A stretch of DNA of 64,000 bases from Pseudobutyrivibrio ruminis CF1b (GCF_000424005.1 NZ_AUJB01000010.1:124001-188000); one strand, 5' to 3'. Positions 18,584 to 27,175 are shown, numbered from the stretch's first letter. The notes: a model not told the origin generated them from the sequence alone. Numbers and translations are program-made.

Positions 18584-19366
18584 ATAGAAAAATATTTTGA
18601 AAACCAAATAGAGTCGATAAATCAAGAACTATCAGCAATAGATGACGAGATACAAAAACTTCCATCAGGGGAAATAAAGGTGTATCCCAATAATGATTCA
18701 TATAGATGGTATTTAGTTGATGGGGAGGCAAGACAGTATCTTCCGAGAAAAGAGAATAAGATAGCAGAAGACTTAGCATTAAAGAAATATTATCAATTGA
18801 AAAAGAATGCCTTGCTTGAAAAGCGAGAGAACATTATGAAAAGGCAGTGTGAATCATATGACGATAACGAAAAGCTACATAAGTTCTTAAATAATGAGGG
18901 CTATATACAATTGATTGGGCATTTGCTGAGTGGAGATAGCTTTGCAGAAAAATCTAAGTCTGTTTGGGCAAATGAAGAATATCGAAACAATCCAAAATAC
19001 CCGGAGCAATTGACAAATCTTGGCTCATCTGGAAATTATCTTAGATCAAAATCTGAAGTGTTCATAGATATGGCTCTGACTCAACATGGAGTTCCGTTTA
19101 GATATGAGTGCGAGCTGGTAATTGATAATCATATATTCTATCCGGATTTTACAATCTTCAATCCTGCTAATGGAGAAATCATCTATTGGGAGCATTTTGG
19201 AATGATGGATGATGAGGATTATGCTAGAAATGCATTCAGCAAATTAAAGCTATTTTATAATCATGGATTGATTCCGGGAGAGAATCTAATTATGACATTT
19301 GAAACTAAGTCTAAACCTTTCACATATTTTGATGCTGAGGCTACATTAAAGCAGTTAAAAATGTGA
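18584..19366 (+). CDS. PD-(D/E)XK-type nuclease-like protein, apparent AUA start
   Basis: I cannot name this family exactly. The N-terminus is a charged helix (IESINQELSAIDDEIQKLPS). A YRWYLVDGEARQYLPRKE beta segment follows, then a Lys/Glu-rich helix (about 65-90). The C-terminal half has a restriction-endonuclease-like core: helix Glu in RSKSEVFIDMAL (about 162-173), Asp in FYPDFTIFN (about 190-198) and Glu in IIYWEHFGMMDDEDY (about 204-218), where His stands where Lys often is. AGGAGG at 18569-18574 is 9 bases from ATA 18584, and an in-frame TAA at 18578 excludes earlier starts. The only other usable start seen near the N-terminus, GTG 18680, has no good ribosome site and removes the N-terminal helix. 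The gene is AT-rich compared with its neighbours and flanked by matched palindrome arrays. Confidence 0.7.
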   Translation: MEKYFENQIESINQELSAIDDEIQKLPSGEIKVYPNNDSYRWYLVDGEARQYLPRKENKIAEDLALKKYYQLKKNALLEKRENIMKRQCESYDDNEKLHKFLNNEGYIQLIGHLLSGDSFAEKSKSVWANEEYRNNPKYPEQLTNLGSSGNYLRSKSEVFIDMALTQHGVPFRYECELVIDNHIFYPDFTIFNPANGEIIYWEHFGMMDDEDYARNAFSKLKLFYNHGLIPGENLIMTFETKSKPFTYFDAEATLKQLKM

Positions 19367-19401
19367 CTTTAGTATATTGTCTTACTTTATCATTGTAGTT
19401 A

Positions 19402-19704
19402 CTATCGCAAAAACATGAACCATAGCTTGTTAGATAATTCTCTGCGATAGATAATGTCAACATCATAAATGTAATGCTATCGCAAACTATTGAAAACAAT
19501 GGATTTGCTTGAGGCCTTGTGATAAAAAACATCAAAAAATCTTTAAAATCTTAATTAAAAAGAGAGTTTTAAACAGATTTTTATCGCAAAGAAAACCTCA
19601 AGCTAGTATATTCTTGTTTCCTTGCGATAAGAGGACTTAAAAATTTCATTTCAAAATATCGCTGTATGCCGAGGTGTTCTTGGAAGTTCATTGCTTTGCG
19701 ATAA
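19402..19704. repeat. Right palindrome array: four 47-48-bp units
   Basis: The units lie at 19403-19449, 19478-19524, 19582-19629 and 19657-19703 (47, 47, 48 and 47 bp), with gaps of 28, 57 and 27 bp, mirroring the left array. Arms are TATCGCA/TGCGATA, TATCGCAA/TTGTGATA, TTATCGCAA-A-GAAA against TTTC-C-TTGCGATAA, and TATCGC/GCGATA. The second unit resembles the second left unit beyond the arm (both start TATCGCAAACTA). The far ends of the two arrays form an 11-bp inverted repeat, TTATCGCAAAG / CTTTGCGATAA. Nothing else is seen in 19,367-19,781. Confidence 0.9.
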
Positions 19705-19781
19705 ACTCCCCTAAAAAACAATAGAAAGATTGCACTACATCTTTTGCCAATAAAAAGAAGTAATGTGTTAATATATATCCC

Positions 19782-22025
19782 ATGGAAGAAATAACAGGAT
19801 ACGTTGAAAATATAATATATAGAAATGCGGACAATGGTTACACAGTGCTGGATTTCGTGGTAGACGAGTTTTTGATTACCTGCACAGGCCTGTTTCCAAC
19901 AGTAGGTGAGGGAGAGAACCTTCTTTTAAGAGGTGAATATGTAGACCATCCTACTTACGGAAAGCAGTTTAAGGTATCAAGCTATGACGCAGTGGCTCCT
20001 ACAGATGCAGCATCTATGGAACGATATTTAGGCTCAGGTGCAATCAGAGGAATCGGACCAAAGCTTGCTTCCAGAGTCATAAAGATGTTTGGCGCTGACA
20101 CCTTCAGAATCATAGAGGAAGAGCCTGAGCGTCTTGCAGAGGTAAAGGGAATTTCCATTAATAAAGCTATGGAGATTTCCGACCAGATTGTTGGCGCAAA
20201 GGACATCAGAAATGCCATGATTTTCCTTGATAGATATGGGCTTCATGGTAACAAGGCTATCAAGATTTACAATCGCTTTGGAAATGAGATTTACAACATC
20301 ATTCAGAGTAATCCATATAAGCTGGCAGACGAGGTTTCAGGAATCGGATTTAAGACTGCTGATGAGATTGCCAGCCAGGTGGGAATAAAGGTAGATTCAG
20401 AGTTTAGAATCAAGGGCGGCATTATGTACGTCCTTACTCAGGGCGCCAGCTTTGGTCATACATATCTTCCAGAGGATACTTTGGTAGATATGTCAGTGGA
20501 TTTGCTTAAGGTGGATGCTGAATCAATATCTGCACAGATTATGAATCTGGCCATGGATAAAAAGCTTATTATCAAGCGTGACCCAGAGGGCAATCGCCAG
20601 ATTTATTCCAGAGCATTTTATCGCATGGAGGAATCCATCGCAGGAATGCTGAAGGATTTGAATGTGACCTATAAGGTGGACAGGGAAGATTTGGAAAAGG
20701 TCATCCGCCGTATTGAAAAGGACGGAGAATTCCAGCTGGATGAGCTCCAGAAGGATGCAGTGCTTGCAGCAGTGGAGCGAGGATTTTTCGTTTTAACTGG
20801 TGGACCTGGTACAGGAAAGACCACCACTATCACCACCATGATTCATATATTCGAGGAAGAGGGTTACAACATTTTCCTTGGAGCACCAACTGGCCGTGCG
20901 GCAAAGCGAATGAGCGAGGCCACAGGATATGAGGCCCGTACCATCCACAGAATGTTGGAGGTTTCCGGCAGAGTGGGAGATGACGACGATGACGTTACCA
21001 GTTTTGCCAAGTTTGAGAGAAATGAGGATAACCCTTTAGAGTGCGACGTTATCATTATCGATGAGATGTCCATGGTAGATGTTTCTCTTATGTACGCACT
21101 TTTAAAGGCTGTTTCACCTGGAACAAGACTCATCCTTGTTGGTGATGAGCACCAGCTTCCAAGTGTCGGTCCTGGAAATGTTTTAAAGGATATTTTGGCT
21201 TCGGGAGAATTCTGCTCCGTTACTCTGGAGAAGATTTTCCGTCAGGCTCAGGAAAGTGATATTGTCATGAACGCTCACAAGATTCATCAGGGCGAGCATG
21301 TGGTACTGGATAATAAATCAAAGGATTTCTTTTTCCTTAAGAGAGATGAAGCTGACACAATCATCAATGTTATGCTCACGCTTGTAAGGGACAAGATGCC
21401 AAAGTATGTAGATGCGGGAATCAGTGAGATTCAGGTGCTTACTCCTACCCGAAAGGGATTGATTGGAGTGGAGCGACTGAATACTATTTTGCAGCGATTC
21501 CTTAATCCGGAAGCTCCTGGTAAGAATGAGTGGAAGGGTGAAACCCGTCTTTTCCGCGAGGGCGACAAGGTTATGCAGATTAAGAATAACTATCAGCTGG
21601 AGTGGGAAGTCACTGGAAATTACAACATCACGCTGGAAAAAGGTGTGGGTGTTTTCAATGGTGATGTGGGAATCATTAAAGATATAAATGACTGGGCAAA
21701 GACTGTGACAGTAGAATTTGAAGAAGGCAGAAAGGTAGTTTATCCTTTTGCCAATCTGGATGAGCTGGAGCTGGCATATGCCATCACCATCCATAAGTCA
21801 CAGGGCTCTGAGTATCCCGCTGTGGTAATGCCTATTATGGAGGGACCAAGGATGCTGATGAATCGTAACATCCTTTACACAGCTATTACCAGAGCAAAAA
21901 AATGCGTCACCATGGTAGGCGACGCAGATGTTTTCTATTCAATGATAGATAATGTTTCTCAGGCTAAGCGCTATTCTGGTCTCAAGGACAGGATAGAGGA
22001 AGCCTTTAGAGAATCGATTTTATAA
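19782..22025 (+). CDS. recD2: RecD2-type ATP-dependent DNA helicase
   Basis: This 747-residue protein is a 5'-3' helicase of the RecD2 group, which acts without RecBC in repair and replication-fork maintenance. It has the RecD2 N-terminal OB-like and helix-hairpin-helix part (about 1-190, including SGAIRGIGPKLASRVIKMFG). The helicase core follows: Walker A GGPGTGKTTT (about 341-350), Walker B VIIIDEMSMVD, GDEHQLPSVGPGN, and the C-terminal YAITIHKSQGSEYPAV and LLYTAITRAKK-like motif (NILYTAITRAKK). The ATG lies just after ATATATCCC with no strong ribosome site. The last 20 bases overlap the end of the convergent HD-GYP gene. Confidence 0.93.
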   Translation: MEEITGYVENIIYRNADNGYTVLDFVVDEFLITCTGLFPTVGEGENLLLRGEYVDHPTYGKQFKVSSYDAVAPTDAASMERYLGSGAIRGIGPKLASRVIKMFGADTFRIIEEEPERLAEVKGISINKAMEISDQIVGAKDIRNAMIFLDRYGLHGNKAIKIYNRFGNEIYNIIQSNPYKLADEVSGIGFKTADEIASQVGIKVDSEFRIKGGIMYVLTQGASFGHTYLPEDTLVDMSVDLLKVDAESISAQIMNLAMDKKLIIKRDPEGNRQIYSRAFYRMEESIAGMLKDLNVTYKVDREDLEKVIRRIEKDGEFQLDELQKDAVLAAVERGFFVLTGGPGTGKTTTITTMIHIFEEEGYNIFLGAPTGRAAKRMSEATGYEARTIHRMLEVSGRVGDDDDDVTSFAKFERNEDNPLECDVIIIDEMSMVDVSLMYALLKAVSPGTRLILVGDEHQLPSVGPGNVLKDILASGEFCSVTLEKIFRQAQESDIVMNAHKIHQGEHVVLDNKSKDFFFLKRDEADTIINVMLTLVRDKMPKYVDAGISEIQVLTPTRKGLIGVERLNTILQRFLNPEAPGKNEWKGETRLFREGDKVMQIKNNYQLEWEVTGNYNITLEKGVGVFNGDVGIIKDINDWAKTVTVEFEEGRKVVYPFANLDELELAYAITIHKSQGSEYPAVVMPIMEGPRMLMNRNILYTAITRAKKCVTMVGDADVFYSMIDNVSQAKRYSGLKDRIEEAFRESIL

Positions 22026-23181
22026 ATATATCGCTATAGGCGCTATCAGCTAAGTTGATGATTTCGCCTTCATCAAGCTGAACTACAGGTCGTGAAAGGT
22101 TAGATTTATTGATATAAACCACGCGGCCTGTTTTTGCATTATTCAGCATGACTCTGCTGTTGTTGTAGGTGTTAGCTATATGCTCAAGGAAGGTAAGGAT
22201 AAACTTCGTATTAAATTTCTGAAGACCCTTGTGTTCAAATTCACTGATTACCTGGAAAGAGCAGAGTGGATCGCGATGAGCTCTGGCTGAAGTCATGGCG
22301 TCGTATACATCGGCGATGCCTACGATGCTGGCTACATCGTCTATTTCATCTTCCTCCAAACCTCTTGGATAACCACTGCCGTCACATCTTTCATGATGCT
22401 GTAATGCGGCATACAGGATTCGTGGGTCAAAGCCCTTATCGTTAAGAATCTTTTTGCCCAGTGTTGTGTGGGTTTTCATTACGGCAAATTCTTCGTCAGT
22501 ATATCTGCCCGGTTTATTAAGAATCTCAAGAGGAATCTGAGTCTTTCCTATATCGTGGAGCAAGCCTGCAAGAGTTAAAAGATTAACATCTGCAAGAGGC
22601 CATTTCAGCCATTTTCCAATGACACGTGAGATAAGCCCGACATTTAAAGAATGAGAATAAATAGGATCCTCAAGATTTCTCATATTGCTGAGCATATTTA
22701 AAAGCTCGATTGTAGTCTTGGACTTAAATAGAGACTCACAATTCTTCAGCATCTCATCGGTAGAACATTTCTTTCCGGCCAGGATGTCATCAAAATTCTT
22801 TTGAAGAAAAGCTATATTGATAGCATAATCTGACTGGAATTTCTGGAACTGAGGTGATGCCTTTAATCTCTGAGTGTAAGGAATCTGGGAGTTAGATGCC
22901 TTTACAGTTTCCTTTGGTTTTGAAAGGTCTGTTTTTTTCTTCTCCTTATGGGCAGCCTTTGGCTTTTCAGGTTCAGGAGCTGGCTCTGGTTCTACTTCTA
23001 CAGGAGCCTCTTCTTCCACATCCTCAACAGTGGCAGACTCTATCTTATAAAAAGTGAGCTTTGCAATCATCTGAGGAGTAAGTTTTTCACCAGCTTTAAT
23101 AATGATCTGACCTCGTTTGGTGACCACTGGCTCGGCTACAATCATATTAGGTTCAAGTTTGTCTACAGTTAAAGTTGTCAT
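22006..23181 (-). CDS. HD-GYP domain protein, probable cyclic di-GMP phosphodiesterase
   Basis: This 391-residue cytosolic protein begins with an SAF-like segment (about 1-50, KLEPNMIVAEPVVTKRGQII), then a Pro/Glu/Lys-rich linker (about 55-95). The HD-GYP domain follows (about 165-330), with intact motifs HSLNVGLIS, LLHDIGK (metal-binding HD), KTHTTLG, HHERCDGSGYPRGL and DVYDAMTS. Such proteins hydrolyse cyclic di-GMP and commonly affect motility, which suits the flagellar and EAL-domain genes nearby. It is convergent with recD2, overlapping it by 20 bases, and divergent from metK. Confidence 0.9.
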   Translation of the reverse strand: MTTLTVDKLEPNMIVAEPVVTKRGQIIIKAGEKLTPQMIAKLTFYKIESATVEDVEEEAPVEVEPEPAPEPEKPKAAHKEKKKTDLSKPKETVKASNSQIPYTQRLKASPQFQKFQSDYAINIAFLQKNFDDILAGKKCSTDEMLKNCESLFKSKTTIELLNMLSNMRNLEDPIYSHSLNVGLISRVIGKWLKWPLADVNLLTLAGLLHDIGKTQIPLEILNKPGRYTDEEFAVMKTHTTLGKKILNDKGFDPRILYAALQHHERCDGSGYPRGLEEDEIDDVASIVGIADVYDAMTSARAHRDPLCSFQVISEFEHKGLQKFNTKFILTFLEHIANTYNNSRVMLNNAKTGRVVYINKSNLSRPVVQLDEGEIINLADSAYSDIFIKSIL

Positions 23182-23318
23182 ATTTAGACCTCATCTATTG
23201 TATATACAATTTAATTATAATGATTGAAAAATCTAAAGACAATATAGTTCACAGTACTTACAAAATTAAAACGTATGAATTTGTCCGTGATTAAAGACAA
23301 ATTAGGAAAAAATACTAT

Positions 23319-23372
23319 TGTTAAGTAGGTAAATTGGGAGTATACTTAACGTACCTAAGTATGCGCTTAGGT
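23319..23372 (+). other. Two hairpins in the metK leader
   Basis: GTTAAGTA pairs with TACTTAAC (about 23319-23350), and ACCTAAG (23353-23359) pairs with CTTAGGT (23366-23372). The bases between the HD-GYP start and metK hold no gene. I found no SAM-I riboswitch core, so metK control here is unexplained. Confidence 0.5.
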
Positions 23373-23411
23373 GTATTTCATTTTTAATTTTATATAGAAA
23401 GAGAGTCGAAA

Positions 23412-24593
23412 ATGGAAAAGTTACTTTTTACTTCAGAGTCAGTAACAGAAGGCCATCCAGATAAGGTATGTGATGCCATATCTGATGCCATCCTCGATGC
23501 TTGCTTAGCTGAAGATCCTATGAGTAGAGTAGCTTGTGAGTCTTGCTCATGTACAGGTTTCGTACTTGTTACAGGTGAGATCACTACAAAGGCTACACTC
23601 GATGTTCCAGCTATTGTTCGCAAGACTCTTCTTGAAATCGGTTATGACGATGGAAAGAAAGGCATTGATGGAAACTCTTGCGCTGTTATGGTCGCTCTTG
23701 ATCAACAATCCGCAGACATTGCAATGGGTGTTGACAAGGCTCTTGAGGCAAAGGAAGGCTCACTTACAGACGACCTGGATACAGGCGCCGGTGACCAGGG
23801 TATGATGTTCGGTTACGCTACAAACGAAACAGAAGAGCTCATGCCTTATCCTATTTCTCTTGCTCATAGACTTGCTCTACAGCTTGCAAATGTCCGCAAA
23901 GACGGTACATTATCGTACCTCCGTCCTGACGGAAAAACACAGGTTTCTGTAGAGTATGACGAAGCTGGCAAGCCAGTTAGACTTGAGGCAGTAGTTTTAT
24001 CTACTCAGCATGATGAAGACGTTACTCAGGAACAGATTCACTCAGACATCAAGAAATATGTCTTCGATCCAGTCCTTCCAAAGGACATGATTGATGATAA
24101 GACAAAGTTCTACATCAATCCAACAGGCCGCTTTGTTATCGGTGGCCCACACGGTGATGCAGGTCTCACAGGCCGTAAGATCATCGTAGATACTTATGGT
24201 GGATATGCTCGTCACGGCGGCGGTGCTTTCTCAGGAAAGGACTGCACAAAGGTAGACCGCTCAGGTGCTTATGCAGCACGTTATGTTGCAAAGAACATCG
24301 TAGCAGCAGGCCTTGCTGACAAGTGCGAGATTCAGCTTTCATACGCTATCGGTGTAGCTGAGCCAACATCAGTAATGGTAGATACATTTGGTACAGGAAA
24401 GGTATCAGATACAAAGCTTGTAGAGATCGTTCGCGAGAACTTTGATCTTCGTCCAGCTGGAATTATCAAGATGCTCGACCTTCGTCGTCCAATCTACCGT
24501 CCAACAGCAGCATATGGTCACTTTGGCCGTACAGATGTTAAGCTTCCATGGGAGCAGACAGACAAAGCTGCAGCATTAAAGAAATATCTTTAA
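23412..24593 (+). CDS. metK: S-adenosylmethionine synthetase
   Basis: MetK makes S-adenosylmethionine from methionine and ATP, releasing phosphate and pyrophosphate. The 393-residue protein has the family signatures: [20 protein letters not shown] at the N-terminus, [15 protein letters not shown] (about 117-131), [21 protein letters not shown] (about 239-259) and [19 protein letters not shown] (about 264-282). Codon choice is highly biased, in keeping with strong expression. It is monocistronic, with its own terminator. Its 5' leader has two hairpins but no recognisable SAM riboswitch. Confidence 0.98.
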   Translation: MEKLLFTSESVTEGHPDKVCDAISDAILDACLAEDPMSRVACESCSCTGFVLVTGEITTKATLDVPAIVRKTLLEIGYDDGKKGIDGNSCAVMVALDQQSADIAMGVDKALEAKEGSLTDDLDTGAGDQGMMFGYATNETEELMPYPISLAHRLALQLANVRKDGTLSYLRPDGKTQVSVEYDEAGKPVRLEAVVLSTQHDEDVTQEQIHSDIKKYVFDPVLPKDMIDDKTKFYINPTGRFVIGGPHGDAGLTGRKIIVDTYGGYARHGGGAFSGKDCTKVDRSGAYAARYVAKNIVAAGLADKCEIQLSYAIGVAEPTSVMVDTFGTGKVSDTKLVEIVRENFDLRPAGIIKMLDLRRPIYRPTAAYGHFGRTDVKLPWEQTDKAAALKKYL

Positions 24594-24604
24594 AATTATC
24601 AATA

Positions 24605-24641
24605 TGATATAATGAAAGCAGTCCTATATAGGGCTGCTTTT
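24605..24641 (+). terminator. metK terminator with an extended -10 in front
   Basis: AAAGCAGTCCT-ATAT-AGGGCTGCTTT (24615-24640) is followed by T-rich sequence. TGATATAAT at 24605-24613 is an extended -10 box just upstream, possibly a promoter for the two-component genes. Confidence 0.8.
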
Positions 24642-24669
24642 GTTATTTAGCGGTGGATGAGGTGTAATT

Positions 24670-25731
24670 TTGAAACTTAAACATAGACTAATAATTTCAT
24701 TCTTTATAATCGCTGTCGTTCCAATCATCATGTATGTCCTTTTACTCTTGAGTGGAAGATTTGACCGCACTTTACTTAAATTCGTAATTGCGGAATTATT
24801 TATCATGTCTTTTACCGCATTTATGATGGTTACCTGGATTTACAGTGGTGTTGTTATCCAGCTAAAAAAGCTGATAAGAGCAGCTAATAATATCAAAGAG
24901 GGCAATCTGGATTACAGCGTTGCCAGTGCAGGAACAGATGAGATGAGTGAGCTTTGCAATTCCTTTGAGGATATGCGAGTTCGTCTTAAAAATAATGCCA
25001 AGGATCGTCTGGAGGATGAGGCAGAGCAGAGAGCTTTGATATCAAACATTGCCCATGATCTTAAGACCCCTATCACAGCCATTAAGGGTTATGCAGAGGG
25101 GATGCTTGACGGCGTGGCAGACACTCCGGAGAAGCAGGCAAAATACATTCGCACAATCTACAATAAAGCCAACGAGATGAACACACTCATCAATGAGCTT
25201 ACATTGTATTCAAATATTGATACCAACAAGATTCCATACAATTTCCAGAAGCTGAATCTCAGCGCATATTTTTCAGATTGTATCGAGGAGCTTGGAATGG
25301 ATTTGGAGAATCAGCATATCCGCCTGGATTATTCCAACTTTGTTGATCCGGATGTGCAGATTATCGCAGATCCAGAGCAGCTTGGTCGTATCATTCACAA
25401 CATCGTCAGCAATTCAGTGAAATACATGAGAGCAGATGTGGCATCGAGAATCAGCATATTGGTTAAGGATGTTGGTGATTTCGTTCAGATTGAGATTTCA
25501 GACAATGGCAAGGGTATTGCCACCCACGACCTGCCATATGTTTTCGACAGATTCTATCGCGCTGATGCGTCTAGAAATTCTGCAGCAGGTGGTAGTGGAA
25601 TAGGTCTTTCAATAGTAAAGAAAATCGTGGAAGACCACGGCGGTAAGATTTGGGTTACCAGCAAAGAAAATGAAGGTACAACAATGTACTTTGTAATACG
25701 TAAATACCTGGAGGAGGTTTACAGTGAGTAG
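24670..25731 (+). CDS. Sensor histidine kinase with HAMP domain
   Basis: This 353-residue membrane kinase starts at a TTG preceded by GATGAGGTG. It has two membrane helices (about 8-28 and 37-60) with only a very short outside loop, a HAMP linker (about 60-115), a dimerisation box NIAHDLKTPITAIKGYAEG with phospho-acceptor His129, then N-box (RIIHNIVSNSVKYM), G1 (ISDNGKGIA), and G2 (GGSGIGLSIVKKIVEDHGG). The tiny loop suggests sensing in or near the membrane, as in wall-stress kinases. The stop overlaps the regulator's start by 8 bases. Confidence 0.93.
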   Translation: MKLKHRLIISFFIIAVVPIIMYVLLLLSGRFDRTLLKFVIAELFIMSFTAFMMVTWIYSGVVIQLKKLIRAANNIKEGNLDYSVASAGTDEMSELCNSFEDMRVRLKNNAKDRLEDEAEQRALISNIAHDLKTPITAIKGYAEGMLDGVADTPEKQAKYIRTIYNKANEMNTLINELTLYSNIDTNKIPYNFQKLNLSAYFSDCIEELGMDLENQHIRLDYSNFVDPDVQIIADPEQLGRIIHNIVSNSVKYMRADVASRISILVKDVGDFVQIEISDNGKGIATHDLPYVFDRFYRADASRNSAAGGSGIGLSIVKKIVEDHGGKIWVTSKENEGTTMYFVIRKYLEEVYSE

Positions 25732-26413
25732 AATACTTATTATCGAAGATGAAGAATCCATTGCTGAGCTTGAAAAGGATTACCTTGAGCTTTCCAATTT
25801 CGAAGTAGATATTGAGGGAGATGGCGAGAAGGGCCTGCAGAAAGCTTTGGCTGGAAACTATGATATGTACATTTTGGATTTGATGCTTCCTGGCATTGAT
25901 GGTTTCGAGCTATGCAAGCGCATCCGTGAGGTTAAAAATGTACCAATTCTTATGGTTACAGCAAAGAAAGAAGAAATCGACAAGATTAGAGGTCTTGGCC
26001 TTGGCGCAGATGATTACATTACAAAACCATTTTCACCAAGTGAGCTTGTAGCCCGCGTAAAGGCACATTTATCAAGATATGAGAGACTGGTGCAGTCGCC
26101 AAATATTCAGAAAGATGAAATCAGCATCCGTGGTCTTAGAATTGATAAGGCCAGCCGCAGGGTTTGGATTAACGGTGAGGAAAAGGTTTTCACAGCCAAG
26201 GAGTTCGACTTGCTGGCATTTTTGGCAGAGAATCCTAATGTGATTTACTCTAAGGAGCAGTTGTTTGAGACGCTCTGGGGAGAAGAATCAATTGGAGATA
26301 TCTCCACAGTTACAGTTCATGTAAATAAGATTAGAGAAAAAATTGAGTTGAACACTTCAAAGCCTCAGTATATTGAGACAATTTGGGGAGTGGGGTACCG
26401 CTTTAAAGTGTGA
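25724..26413 (+). CDS. OmpR/PhoB-family response regulator
   Basis: This 229-residue regulator pairs with the kinase just upstream. The receiver domain (about 1-115) has the acidic pocket IEDEE, phospho-acceptor Asp52 in YILDLMLPGIDGF, and Lys in YITKPFSP. The C-terminal winged helix (about 130-228) ends in the usual VNKIREKIE and TIWGVGYRFKV. The translated overlap with the kinase points to coupled synthesis. The last 25 bases of the gene are repeated just after the stop. Confidence 0.94.
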   Translation: MSRILIIEDEESIAELEKDYLELSNFEVDIEGDGEKGLQKALAGNYDMYILDLMLPGIDGFELCKRIREVKNVPILMVTAKKEEIDKIRGLGLGADDYITKPFSPSELVARVKAHLSRYERLVQSPNIQKDEISIRGLRIDKASRRVWINGEEKVFTAKEFDLLAFLAENPNVIYSKEQLFETLWGEESIGDISTVTVHVNKIREKIELNTSKPQYIETIWGVGYRFKV

Positions 26414-26462
26414 TTTGCCTGCAAATCACATAAAATGGTGGGGTACCGCTTCAAAGTGTGAT
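26390..26462. repeat. 25-bp tandem copy of the response-regulator gene end
   Basis: 26390-26414 and 26438-26462 match at 24 of 25 bases (GTGGGGTACCGCTTYAAAGT core), offset by 48 bp. The spacer between them contains the palindrome TGATTTG-CCTG-CAAATCA (26411-26428). The second copy restates the final codons after the true stop. Confidence 0.9.
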
Positions 26463-26496
26463 AAACTTTAATTATCACTTGAGGGGGTGTAATGAA

Positions 26497-27153
26497 ATGG
26501 AAGTATTATTTGAAGACGACAGCATCGTAGTATGCTATAAGCCTGCAGGGCTGGCTACACAGACCAGAAATATAGGTGAAAAGGATATGGAAAGTGAGCT
26601 TTCCAACTATCTCAAGGCCAAGGGGGAGAGCCCTGAGATTCACGTGGTTCACCGTCTGGATCAGCCAGTAGAGGGTGTTATGGTTTTTGCAAAGACAAAG
26701 GCCGCAGCCAACAATCTTACAAGACAGATTGCTGAGCATCAGTTAAAAAAACATTATTATGCAATCATTACAAGAGAGTCTTTCCCGGACGAGGGCGACT
26801 TAGTGGATTACCTTGTAAAGGACAATCGCACTAATCTTTCTAAGGTGGTTTCACAGAACGATCCTAGAGCAAAGAAGGCATCTCTTCGTTATCATACAGT
26901 TGATGAGTGGGATGACAGAAAGCTTCTTGATGTAGAGCTTTTTACAGGCCGTCATCACCAGATTAGAATACAGCTTGCCAGCAGAACAGCGCCTATTTTA
27001 GGGGATATTAAATATGGCGGAGTTTCTACAGGACATAATTTAGCGCTGTGTTCATATTCAATTGGATTTACACATCCTAAGTCTGGGGCTCCAGTGGAGT
27101 TTCAGGTTAAGCCAAAGGGAGAGGATTTTTTAGATAGTAAGGTTGCAAATTAA
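26497..27153 (+). CDS. RluA-family pseudouridine synthase without S4 domain
   Basis: This 218-residue enzyme converts specific uridines in rRNA or tRNA to pseudouridine. The catalytic Asp is in HRLDQPVEGVMVFAKTK (about 54-70), and the later FTGRHHQIRIQLA and LCSYSIGFTHP motifs complete the RluA core. It lacks an N-terminal S4 domain, like RluA/TruC rather than RluD. ATG 26497 is chosen because GAGGGGG lies at a proper distance; an upstream in-frame ATG at 26458 overlaps the repeat copy and has no ribosome site. Confidence 0.9.
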   Translation: MEVLFEDDSIVVCYKPAGLATQTRNIGEKDMESELSNYLKAKGESPEIHVVHRLDQPVEGVMVFAKTKAAANNLTRQIAEHQLKKHYYAIITRESFPDEGDLVDYLVKDNRTNLSKVVSQNDPRAKKASLRYHTVDEWDDRKLLDVELFTGRHHQIRIQLASRTAPILGDIKYGGVSTGHNLALCSYSIGFTHPKSGAPVEFQVKPKGEDFLDSKVAN

Positions 27154-27175
27154 TTGACAAAACAGGGGGTTTCAA

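Noticed and set aside
17866-19704. The palindrome arrays as a CRISPR array
   Set aside because: Repeats are short arms in alternating orientation, not long direct repeats; there are no spacers of one length between identical repeats and no cas genes.
17840-19730. Target-site duplication around the nuclease element
   Set aside because: The bases outside the outer arms (CGTAG on the left, ACTCC on the right) do not match, so I cannot show insertion.
21318-21794. 158-codon open frame on the minus strand in recD2
   Set aside because: No ribosome site or known motif, and the plus-strand frame is a complete helicase.
23182-23411. SAM-I riboswitch before metK
   Set aside because: The conserved core sequence is not present; only two simple hairpins are visible.
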